From contig CP073750.1 in NCBI GenBank assembly GCA_024398135.1, positions 496,001 to 560,000 of the forward strand: a stretch of 64,000 nt of DNA, in the 5' to 3' direction. The translations under genes were made by a program, and so were the position numbers. Each line of letters starts with the position of its first letter. The stretch's first letter is position 1. The notes under the pieces are model-generated. The model was not told the origin of the DNA, ran no database searches, and worked only from the letters and a program-made list of their open reading frames with translations. This stretch comes from a bacterium SCSIO 12643. GTDB lineage: Bacteria > Bacteroidota > Bacteroidia > Flavobacteriales_G > Salibacteraceae. Shown here one piece after another: positions 26,637 through 33,968 of this stretch.

Positions 26637-28082
26637 TTACTTCATCGGCAAACTGAATGTGAATGATGTTCCTTGTTGAAGGACACTCACCACATCAATT
26701 TTACTATTATGTAATTCCAATATTTTCTTCACAATTGCCAATCCTAAACCAGTCCCTGATTCAGAATTTCCCTTGCGATATCGATCAAAAATGTACGGTA
26801 ATTCTCCATCTGGAATTCCAACTCCGGTATCCTTAACAGAAACCATAAGTTGATTGTTGATCATTTGAATCACCACCTTGACTTTTCCACCTGAAGGGGT
26901 ATGTTTAATGGCATTATCGATTAAATTCTGCATGACACGATTAATCAAAGCAATATCCGCATAGACATAAGGCTTTTTAACATCCGATTCAAATTCCAAT
27001 TCCAGATCATTGCTTTTAGCAATCAACTCATATTTAGAAACAATATCCGAAACCATTTCTTCGATCGAGAAAGTTTCAAATTGCGCACGTACACTATTGG
27101 ACTCTAGTTTTGAGATTTCAAATAAATCATCTACCAGTTTTTTAACTTTTTCCGTACTCGACAAAATAAAATTGGTGTATTTCATTTTATCTTCTTTACT
27201 CAACTTTTCATCTAACATGACCAGCGTTTCAGCATATCCCTGGATGGATGTTAAAGGAGTTCTCAAGTCATGCGATACGTTAGCTATTAATTCTTTCTTG
27301 AGATTTTCCAGTGACTTCCTTTCATTGATGTATTCTACCAAAGTGTCTGACATCTCATCAATGTTATTCGCAAGAACGGACAGTTCTCCCTTTGTTTTTA
27401 AGTTAATCCGCGCATTTAAATCGCCATTCTTAAAATCATTTACCGACTTTATAATTTTATTGAGATTCTTAGTCAAATACCAAATCAAAATCAACCCGAT
27501 CACGATAGTTGAAATCAACGTAATTAGAATTGACTTTGTAGCCAGCTTCATTCTAAAACTATTCTCCAACATATGAGTGACGGTAGTATACTCTTCACTA
27601 GCTAAAATCACATAAATATATCCGACCTGATTTTCGCTATCTAATATTTTCGATGCTGAAAAAATCTTGTATACTCCAGGGTTTCTTGGATCTTCGCCTT
27701 TAATCACAGCATCAGGGTTTTCTTCAAATTCATGAATTGGGCCTAAATCCAAATGTGTCAATTTCACTTTGCCGAATGGGGCGTAAAAAGACAAAATTTC
27801 CCCTTCATTATTTAATAAATACACTTCAACGGATGGATTCAAAACCATCACATTATGAAAGATATTTTTGACTTCTAGAGTATCCAAGCTTCCATTTAAA
27901 AACGGCTTGGTATGTTTGGCTATTCTTTTGGCAACAGATCGATTTAGTTTTTGCGAAGTTTCCTGTGAATACTCTAAAGATGTAGAATAGGTAATATAAA
28001 TATAACCACCTGCCAATAACATTAATCCTAGAAGGAAAAACAGAGATAAACGCCAGAACAAACTATTTTGTAAAGATTTCAT
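26637..28082 (-). CDS. Membrane sensor histidine kinase
   Basis: A 481-residue kinase of the OmpR/PhoR class. TM1 is at about 10-30, a periplasmic sensor domain at about 31-182 with no cofactor motif, and TM2 at about 183-204. Then come HAMP (205-257), HisKA with His271 in NVSHDLRTPLTSIQGY, and HATPase_c with NLIDNAIKHT, DTGVGIP and GTGLGLAIVKKI. Its gene follows the response regulator gene by three bases, so they form a two-component pair. The signal is unknown. Confidence 0.93.
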   Translation of the reverse strand: MKSLQNSLFWRLSLFFLLGLMLLAGGYIYITYSTSLEYSQETSQKLNRSVAKRIAKHTKPFLNGSLDTLEVKNIFHNVMVLNPSVEVYLLNNEGEILSFYAPFGKVKLTHLDLGPIHEFEENPDAVIKGEDPRNPGVYKIFSASKILDSENQVGYIYVILASEEYTTVTHMLENSFRMKLATKSILITLISTIVIGLILIWYLTKNLNKIIKSVNDFKNGDLNARINLKTKGELSVLANNIDEMSDTLVEYINERKSLENLKKELIANVSHDLRTPLTSIQGYAETLVMLDEKLSKEDKMKYTNFILSSTEKVKKLVDDLFEISKLESNSVRAQFETFSIEEMVSDIVSKYELIAKSNDLELEFESDVKKPYVYADIALINRVMQNLIDNAIKHTPSGGKVKVVIQMINNQLMVSVKDTGVGIPDGELPYIFDRYRKGNSESGTGLGLAIVKKILELHNSKIDVVSVLQQGTSFTFSLPMK

Positions 28083-28085
28083 AGG

Positions 28086-28784
28086 CTATAGTTCATCGTT
28101 AAATTTATATCCTACTCCCCAGGATGTTAAAATATAATCCGGTTTATTTGGTGTTTTTTCAATCTTCGCTCGTAGTCTATTAATATGAGAATTCACCGTA
28201 TGCTCATACCCTTCAAATTGGTATCCCCAAATCAAATTCAAGAGCTTTTCTCTGGTGTAACTTACACCTTTATTTTGTGCTAAAAGAAACAATAAATCGA
28301 ATTCTTTCTTGGTTAAATCTACCGGAGTTCCTCTTAAAATCACTTTACGCTTGGCTTCGTCAATTTCTAAATCGGCAAATTTTAAAACTTCAGCTTCTTT
28401 GATTGGAGGTAATACTTCACCCCTTCGGATACTCGCTTTAACTCTAGCTAAAAACTCTCTAATTCCAAATGGCTTGGTCACATAATCATCCGCACCTGAT
28501 TCCAGACCTAACACTTTGTCAATCTCTTCGTTTTTAGCTGTAAGGATGATAATTGGAGTTTGGATTTTTTCCATGCGTAACTTACGGCAAACATCCATTC
28601 CGTCACCATCAGGAAGCATTAAATCTAATAAAACCAGTTGATAAGATTGATTCATCGCATGATCCATTCCCGCACGAACGGTATCAACATGATCTACTTC
28701 ATATGAAGCATTTTCCAAATGAAGTTTCACCAACTCTGCGATAGATGGATCATCTTCAACCAATAAAATCCTCTGTTTACTCAT
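28086..28784 (-). CDS. OmpR/PhoB-family response regulator
   Basis: A 232-residue regulator. The receiver domain has acidic pocket D11-D12 and phospho-acceptor Asp54 in LLDLMLPDGDG, the switch Thr in IILTAKNEE and Lys in DYVTKPF. It is joined to a C-terminal winged helix (about 128-232, ending GYEHTVNSHINRLRAKIEK and WGVGYKFN). The gene is three bases upstream of its cognate kinase gene. Targets are not deducible, though the palindrome at 26604-26621 near the unit is a candidate binding site. Confidence 0.93.
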   Translation of the reverse strand: MSKQRILLVEDDPSIAELVKLHLENASYEVDHVDTVRAGMDHAMNQSYQLVLLDLMLPDGDGMDVCRKLRMEKIQTPIIILTAKNEEIDKVLGLESGADDYVTKPFGIREFLARVKASIRRGEVLPPIKEAEVLKFADLEIDEAKRKVILRGTPVDLTKKEFDLLFLLAQNKGVSYTREKLLNLIWGYQFEGYEHTVNSHINRLRAKIEKTPNKPDYILTSWGVGYKFNDEL

Positions 28785-28867
28785 GGTTACAAAAGTAACA
28801 GTAGAATATCACAAAATTCTCACGAAATGATTTTTCGCTGATTTTGAAGGGTTAAAACATCTTATTT

Positions 28868-29380
28868 TTACAAATATCTTTCTCTGATAATTCTATTATG
28901 ATGGTAATTATGTCCAGCCATGAACCATCCTATAATTCTTGGGGTCACAATGATTCCATTCCCATTACCTTCCAAATCCAAAACATCCGGTTGAATAGAT
29001 TTCATTAATGAAATTGTGGACAATCTGGAAACAGCATAATCTTCACAAATGGTATTCAAATCTACACGCTTGGTATAATCGTTATCCACAAATAACTGAT
29101 CATCAAATCCGGGTAACTTCTGCATATCACCACGTGCAATACTCAGGGCTCGATAACAAAATACGCGTTCACAATCGATCACATGCTGAAATAGCTGCTT
29201 GATATTCCATTTGCCTTCTGCATAAGCAAAAGATTCTTTTGGAGCAGATATATTCTGAATCAAATCGATTGTTTCTGCTCTGGAATTCACCAAAGCAGAT
29301 ATTAAATCCTCTTCGGGTGCCGTATCAATTATGGATGCAAAATAGGCATTGGGCACATACTTGGTTGGCTTCGAAATCAT
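28868..29380 (-). CDS. DinB-family protein
   Basis: A 170-residue four-helix-bundle protein. Metal-site histidines are visible in KQLFQHVIDCERVF (near residue 67) and in WFMAGHNYHHNRIIRERYL at the C-terminus. It belongs to the DinB_2 subgroup common in Bacteroidota, whose enzymatic activity is not established. Upstream lies a broken small membrane-protein gene and then the ybjQ-like gene, all on the same strand. Confidence 0.8.
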   Translation of the reverse strand: MISKPTKYVPNAYFASIIDTAPEEDLISALVNSRAETIDLIQNISAPKESFAYAEGKWNIKQLFQHVIDCERVFCYRALSIARGDMQKLPGFDDQLFVDNDYTKRVDLNTICEDYAVSRLSTISLMKSIQPDVLDLEGNGNGIIVTPRIIGWFMAGHNYHHNRIIRERYL

Positions 29381-29383
29381 AGC

Positions 29384-29517
29384 TTAATTATCACGATTTT
29401 CAAAATCCTCATGTTTTTTGGACTCTATTCTTTTCATGATAAAATAGATCAACAAAACGAAAAGGATAACTCCTCCCAAACCATAAAACCCTAAAATCAC
29501 TAACGGAAAAGCTTCCA
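29384..29517 (-). pseudogene. Small membrane-protein gene interrupted by a frameshift (candidate)
   Basis: An ATG at 29517 begins MEAFPLVILGFYGLGGVIL and then hits a stop after SFC. In the next frame the text continues FVLLIYFIMKRIESKKHED and ends FENRDN before a TAA at 29384-29386. Joined, the two would make a 44-residue single-helix protein with a basic, charged tail, a normal shape for a small membrane protein. The junction is a short A run near 29458-29463, where one extra A would restore the frame. It could be a real frameshift, a read error or chance. Confidence 0.4.
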
Positions 29518-29519
29518 TC

Positions 29520-29834
29520 TTACGAAAGTTTTACGGCTGTTCCATATGCCAATATCTCGGAACATCCTTGCATGACCATTGATGTGGTCAAACGGACATT
29601 GACGATCGCATCAGCACCTGATTTTTGTGCATCCTGAATCATACGCTGCATCGCCTGTTCTCTAGATTCTGCTTGCAGTTTAGTGTATTCACTAATCTCA
29701 CCTCCAACAATATTTTTCAATCCAGCGAAAATATCTCTACCTATATTTCTAGCTCTTACGGTGCTACCACGTGCTACACCTAATATTTCAGTGATTTCTT
29801 TTCCGGGTATTGTTTCAGTTGTTGATACAATCAT
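29520..29834 (-). CDS. YbjQ family (DUF74) protein
   Basis: A 104-residue protein of the YbjQ/heavy-metal-binding family. It starts MIVSTTETIPGKEITEILGVARGSTVRA and contains GGEISEYTKL, ADAIVNVRLTTS and ILAYGTAV, the usual core. Family members form pentameric rings; the physiological role is not settled. The length is typical. A candidate -7 element (CAAATATA on the plus strand, 29857-29864) lies upstream, but its TTG spacing is off. Confidence 0.85.
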   Translation of the reverse strand: MIVSTTETIPGKEITEILGVARGSTVRARNIGRDIFAGLKNIVGGEISEYTKLQAESREQAMQRMIQDAQKSGADAIVNVRLTTSMVMQGCSEILAYGTAVKLS

Positions 29835-29927
29835 CTTATTTAAGTTTGGTTACCACCAAATATAAATCATTCTGTAAATTCAACTGAAATAATGTGTTAA
29901 ACGGAAAATTCTCGTTTACATATGGTT

Positions 29928-31328
29928 TTATAAGGAATTCAAAAAGGCGATTACAGCTGCTCTATTTTTCGCATCGAGTGATTTAAAGTTACTTGTAGAC
30001 TTAGCAGCTTCTCCACCATGCCATAAAATAGCTTCAGTCAAATTTCGCGCACGTCCATCATGTAAAAAATGTGTGTGTCCACCAACCACTTCTGTTAAAC
30101 CAATCCCCCACAAAGGTCTGGTTTTCCACTCTTGTCCGTTGGCACTAAACGAAGGTCGGTCATCTGCCAAACCAAAGCCCATATCATGTAGTAACATATC
30201 CGTATACGGATAGATCGTTTGATTAGATATTTCGGGAATTCCCGGAAATACACCAGTTTCATGTTTGGGCACGTGACATTTCGCACAACCTATTGTTTCA
30301 AACAGTTTTTCTCCAATTAAAACTTCTTCATTATTGACATTTCTTGGAGCTGGAACCGCTAAAGTTCTACAATAGAACGTAGCATCATCCAACGATTGCT
30401 GATCCAGTTCAGGATCATTTGGATTTGGATCAGAGTTATTGGTTTGACCAAATGAATTCTCAACAGGAAAATACGGATTGGTAATCCCCATATCATTGTT
30501 ATATGCACCCGCACATTGTTGCAATACAGTTGGATTAATTCCTTTCCAACCAAATCGACCCAACTGCATAGTTGCTTCTTCATGATTCCACACATAATTT
30601 GGTTTTCCGGAAATTCCATCACGATCACTATCTTGTTCGTCTGCCAGAGCTACAATACTTTCTTCAGGAATAGCTTCCAACAAACCCAATCCAAATACCG
30701 GAGGACCAACTCTTGGAGAAAGCATGACTTGAGATGGTAAAGGGATGTAAGTATTTTTTAAGTAATAGACAGGCTTGCGTAATGTCACAGGAGTTCCATC
30801 ATCAAAAGTAACCACAGTTTCCGTGTAGACTACTGCAAAGTCTGCCTCAGGTTTTGTTCCGATTACTGAATTTTGTTGAATTTGATCACCAAATCCCGGA
30901 ATTGGTAAAGGACCTCCATGGGCATCTGTTCCCACAATACTGCCTCTTAGAAACAATCCGGTAAAATCGTTTAATTCTGTTGGGTGTGGTGCTCTCCCAT
31001 CTTTGGGATGACAAGCAATACATGAACTGTTGTTATAGATGGATCCTAAACCCTGATTCAGTGGTGCCGGAGGAGTTACAAAAACCTGTTCGAAAGCTGC
31101 ATCTCCATCTAAGTGCTGCGCTAAGTTATCTCCAGTCAGGTTTGATGCCGGTGAAGAGAAGGCAAAACTACTTTCTTCAAAAATGGTGGTCTCTCCACCA
31201 GCATACAACCTTGATCTGGACTGTGGTTTTATTTCTTCTTTAGTATTACATGAAGTAGTCATTCCTAACACGACCCCTACTCCAATAAAAATTTTTCCTT
31301 TTAAAAATTTCAATGCGCTCATATTCAT
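29928..31328 (-). CDS. Di-heme oxidoreductase (DUF1111) lipoprotein
   Basis: A 466-residue exported c-type cytochrome. The signal peptide ends at a lipobox-like TTSC. Two CxxCH heme motifs are present, SSCIACHPKDG near residue 100 and GCAKCHVPKHE near residue 350. The YPYTDMLLHDMG and THFLHDGRARN segments are characteristic of DUF1111 (DHOR) proteins. It is the third gene of a porin-imelysin-DHOR operon. DHOR genes often accompany imelysin-like genes in marine bacteria, where a role in iron or other metal acquisition through redox change is proposed but not proven. Confidence 0.88.
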   Translation of the reverse strand: MNMSALKFLKGKIFIGVGVVLGMTTSCNTKEEIKPQSRSRLYAGGETTIFEESSFAFSSPASNLTGDNLAQHLDGDAAFEQVFVTPPAPLNQGLGSIYNNSSCIACHPKDGRAPHPTELNDFTGLFLRGSIVGTDAHGGPLPIPGFGDQIQQNSVIGTKPEADFAVVYTETVVTFDDGTPVTLRKPVYYLKNTYIPLPSQVMLSPRVGPPVFGLGLLEAIPEESIVALADEQDSDRDGISGKPNYVWNHEEATMQLGRFGWKGINPTVLQQCAGAYNNDMGITNPYFPVENSFGQTNNSDPNPNDPELDQQSLDDATFYCRTLAVPAPRNVNNEEVLIGEKLFETIGCAKCHVPKHETGVFPGIPEISNQTIYPYTDMLLHDMGFGLADDRPSFSANGQEWKTRPLWGIGLTEVVGGHTHFLHDGRARNLTEAILWHGGEAAKSTSNFKSLDAKNRAAVIAFLNSL

Positions 31329-31398
31329 CGTAAAACAAAGTGGAGCCCAACATTGGACTCCACTGTCATTTAGGGGTATAACACTAAATCAACCTAAA

Positions 31399-32472
31399 TT
31401 ATAAATTGTTAATGATCGGTAAGATCTCTGATTCCAGAGTAGTTTGAATTACCGTTATTTTATCTTTTGCTTCGTTTACAGCGGCTTGATTATTGAATAC
31501 CGCATCACTGAATGTTCCAGGAATGTTATCAATTGCAGTAATCGCTGCGTTAATTTCATCATTTAAACGATCTGCTAAATTTTGATCTGATTCTTTTACC
31601 ACATCATAAATTCCTAATCCGTTTACATTGAATTTTCCATTGTAAACATTTGAAATACTACGAACGTTATTGGCAAAGTCATTCTTAGAGTTATGGCTAA
31701 ACTGTGATTCTTCTTTGCTTAAATCTTGTTGAGATAACGGATCGTTAATCTTTCCATTAGCCACCTCATCAGCAATTCCAATCATACCCTGAACTAACTC
31801 TTGTAACGCAGACTTTTCGGTTAAGTAAATACTTGAAGAAGTCCCTGCTTCTGTTAAATTTTTAACAAAATTCTCCCCTGCCGGATCCCATGAATCCGCT
31901 AAAATTTTAGTCTTATTCTTAAGGTTTTCTGTTACACTTAATAAGTATTCAAATTCACGTGCTGTGAAATCTCCAACTTGCTTATTTCCTGTTCCTCCCC
32001 ATAGTAAATACTCAATGGTATGAAATCCTTTTAATTCACCAGCTAGTGCATCAATAAAACTTTCTGTTAATGCATCCGAACCAGCCAAAACAGCATCCAG
32101 ATCAATTTTGTTTACCGGCCAGCTATCAATAGCCGGGTCAATTCCTTTCGTGTCTACAGGTCCAAACAAAAACCCTTCTGATTTCTCCCATGGCACACGA
32201 GTGTCTCTCCACGCTCCACGTGCAATATCCAAATTAGAAGCCGTTTGGTTATCTTTTAATTTTACTACTTCACTGTACAGAATTGCAGATTTACTGGCCA
32301 ACTCCTTATACGTTTGGGTAATCACATTGGTTCCAATGTTTGAAATATTTGCAGAATACGATTTCTTCGCAGTAGGTGTTTCAGTTGAGTCCTTTTTACA
32401 CGATGTAAAAGTCATTGCCATAAGTCCTAAACCAATAGCAGTCGTATTTCTCCAGTTTAATTGTGTCTTCAT
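31399..32472 (-). CDS. Imelysin family lipoprotein
   Basis: A 357-residue lipoprotein (lipobox FTSC near residue 25). It is an all-helical imelysin-peptidase-like protein with the defining GxHxxE motif as GFHTIEYLLWG near residue 148. Imelysin-like proteins are iron-regulated periplasmic or surface proteins; despite the name, proteolysis is doubtful. The gene starts ten bases after the porin stop and lies 70 bases before the di-heme oxidoreductase gene. All three are probably driven by the operator-bearing promoter at 33.8 kb. Confidence 0.9.
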   Translation of the reverse strand: MKTQLNWRNTTAIGLGLMAMTFTSCKKDSTETPTAKKSYSANISNIGTNVITQTYKELASKSAILYSEVVKLKDNQTASNLDIARGAWRDTRVPWEKSEGFLFGPVDTKGIDPAIDSWPVNKIDLDAVLAGSDALTESFIDALAGELKGFHTIEYLLWGGTGNKQVGDFTAREFEYLLSVTENLKNKTKILADSWDPAGENFVKNLTEAGTSSSIYLTEKSALQELVQGMIGIADEVANGKINDPLSQQDLSKEESQFSHNSKNDFANNVRSISNVYNGKFNVNGLGIYDVVKESDQNLADRLNDEINAAITAIDNIPGTFSDAVFNNQAAVNEAKDKITVIQTTLESEILPIINNL

Positions 32473-32482
32473 ATAGTTTTAA

Positions 32483-33781
32483 TTAATAATTGCGAGTACT
32501 GAATTTAAATCCAATCCCAATCAAGAACGTGTTTTCTTTGTTATCTACTGCTAACCCCAGCGTTCGCATAGCGTAATGTGATTTAATTACCACCTCTGGG
32601 TGTGGGAAATAATTAATCCCAAATGTAACCGCGCTTCGCTCCCATCTCGGATTTTTAAAAATCCCAGGCTCCACACCATACATAGTATCATAAAAGTCAT
32701 ATCTGCCAAAAACAAAAAGCTGTTTGTCTTTCACTTTTGTAAATGACAAGACATCATATCCTGACTCCACAAAAAATCCTAACATATCAGATCCAACCGG
32801 AGTTCTTTTCTCGTTCAAATTGTTAGATAGATTTCGATTTGCTTCGGAAATCAAATCTGAGTTTTGCAGATGTCCATACATCAACATACTACGCACTTTA
32901 AACTTCTTGAAGTTCAAACAAGCATGAGCGTCCACAATACTTACATGTCCGGGCACTCCTTCTAAATCAGGCTTAGGGCGGTTGTCGTTAGAGTTTCCAA
33001 AGTATCCTGAAACGCCTACCCAGCTTTTGTTTTTCAAATTGTAATCGAATCTACCAGCTACCGCTAAGTTTTCTGCATTTGCCACCTCAAAACGTCTTTG
33101 AAAACCACGCTTGATCCAATTCGCAGAAGAGAAACCTGAACTAGAAAGTCCGTTTACCAAATACAACTTGTAACTCCATTTTTTCTTTAGACCAATATCA
33201 CCAAATGCCTCTAACCCAACTTCATACCATCCTAGTGGTAAAATGGTATTCTCCATAGTTGAACGATATCCTGTGAAATAATCAACCGGCAAGTCTAGCT
33301 TAGAGGAAACACCCACATATAGTTTTAATCGACCCGCGCGAATATTTAACCAGGGTTTATAATTGAAAGTAATATTTAACTGCTCCAATAATACCGCTCC
33401 ACCTGCTTCAATTTCAGTCTCAAACTCTCCAAACTCCTCAAATTTGTCCAACTCCATGGTTGCTCCGGTCCCACCATGCTCAATTTCAAACTCGGTCTTT
33501 AGGGTAATTTTATCTGTGAAGCGATATTTCATATACATATTGATACGTTCAATATCTACAGCATCTCTTCGATCCGGATCAGTTTGCCAGTCATAGTTAT
33601 AGTAATTCACTACTCCATAGGCTTTCATACTTAATTTGCTGATGGCCTTAGCCAGCTTTTCAGCCAACTGAACTTGTTGAGTCGAATCGTTTGGGTTTGA
33701 AGTGGTATTCTGACCAAATCCTTCAACCTGATGCCCCAACAAGATGATCACAAAAGAAAGTATAGTAAATCCGTTTTTCAT
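32483..33781 (-). CDS. Porin, phosphate-selective porin O/P-like
   Basis: A 432-residue outer-membrane barrel. A signal peptide (MKNGFTILSFVIILLGHQVEGFGQ) is followed by a short helical linker (QQVQLAEKLAKAISKLSMKA). The rest is a barrel of alternating strands that ends in GIGFKFSTRNY. The pattern RAGRLKLYVGVSSKLDLP and ENTILPLGWYEVGLE fits the porin O/P family. First gene of the imelysin/DHOR operon. Since the operator resembles metal-responsive sites, the porin probably admits a metal chelate or small anion rather than phosphate. Confidence 0.8.
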   Translation of the reverse strand: MKNGFTILSFVIILLGHQVEGFGQNTTSNPNDSTQQVQLAEKLAKAISKLSMKAYGVVNYYNYDWQTDPDRRDAVDIERINMYMKYRFTDKITLKTEFEIEHGGTGATMELDKFEEFGEFETEIEAGGAVLLEQLNITFNYKPWLNIRAGRLKLYVGVSSKLDLPVDYFTGYRSTMENTILPLGWYEVGLEAFGDIGLKKKWSYKLYLVNGLSSSGFSSANWIKRGFQRRFEVANAENLAVAGRFDYNLKNKSWVGVSGYFGNSNDNRPKPDLEGVPGHVSIVDAHACLNFKKFKVRSMLMYGHLQNSDLISEANRNLSNNLNEKRTPVGSDMLGFFVESGYDVLSFTKVKDKQLFVFGRYDFYDTMYGVEPGIFKNPRWERSAVTFGINYFPHPEVVIKSHYAMRTLGLAVDNKENTFLIGIGFKFSTRNY

Positions 33782-33790
33782 TTAAATCAT

Positions 33791-33811
33791 TATTTAGATT
33801 GATTCTAAATA
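33791..33811. promoter_or_regulatory. Palindromic operator, copy 1
   Basis: TATTTAGA and TCTAAATA are perfect 8-bp inverted repeats around TTGAT. The site is 10 bases upstream of the porin ATG and downstream of the predicted transcript start, where a bound repressor would block elongation. Confidence 0.6.
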
Positions 33812-33816
33812 GACTG

Positions 33817-33847
33817 CAAATAAAGATTCTATTTAGACTGATTCCAA
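33817..33847 (-). promoter_or_regulatory. Promoter candidate for the porin-imelysin-DHOR operon
   Basis: On the minus strand, TTG (33845-33847) is 20 bases before TTTATTTG (33817-33824), one mismatch from TAnnTTTG. Operator copy 2 covers the -33 element and part of the spacer, and copy 1 lies downstream of the start. Confidence 0.5.
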
Positions 33848-33850
33848 ATA
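33830..33850. promoter_or_regulatory. Palindromic operator, copy 2
   Basis: TATTTAGA CTGAT TCcAAATA repeats the copy-1 site with one mismatch in the right arm. The two centres are 39 bases apart, close to four helical turns, consistent with two dimers on the same face of DNA. Confidence 0.6.
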
Positions 33851-33968
33851 ACAAATAGGGAGATTTTGAAAATTACCTACTAATAGGTAGTTCGCTGAAT
33901 GCACTATAAACAGTGGGCTTTAGAGACAACAACTTTAAGTAATCCTTTGATATAAGCAGGGTTAAATG

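Noticed and set aside
27010-27576. 188-residue plus-strand reading frame
   Set aside because: It is antisense to the well-supported histidine kinase and has no domain or start context of its own.
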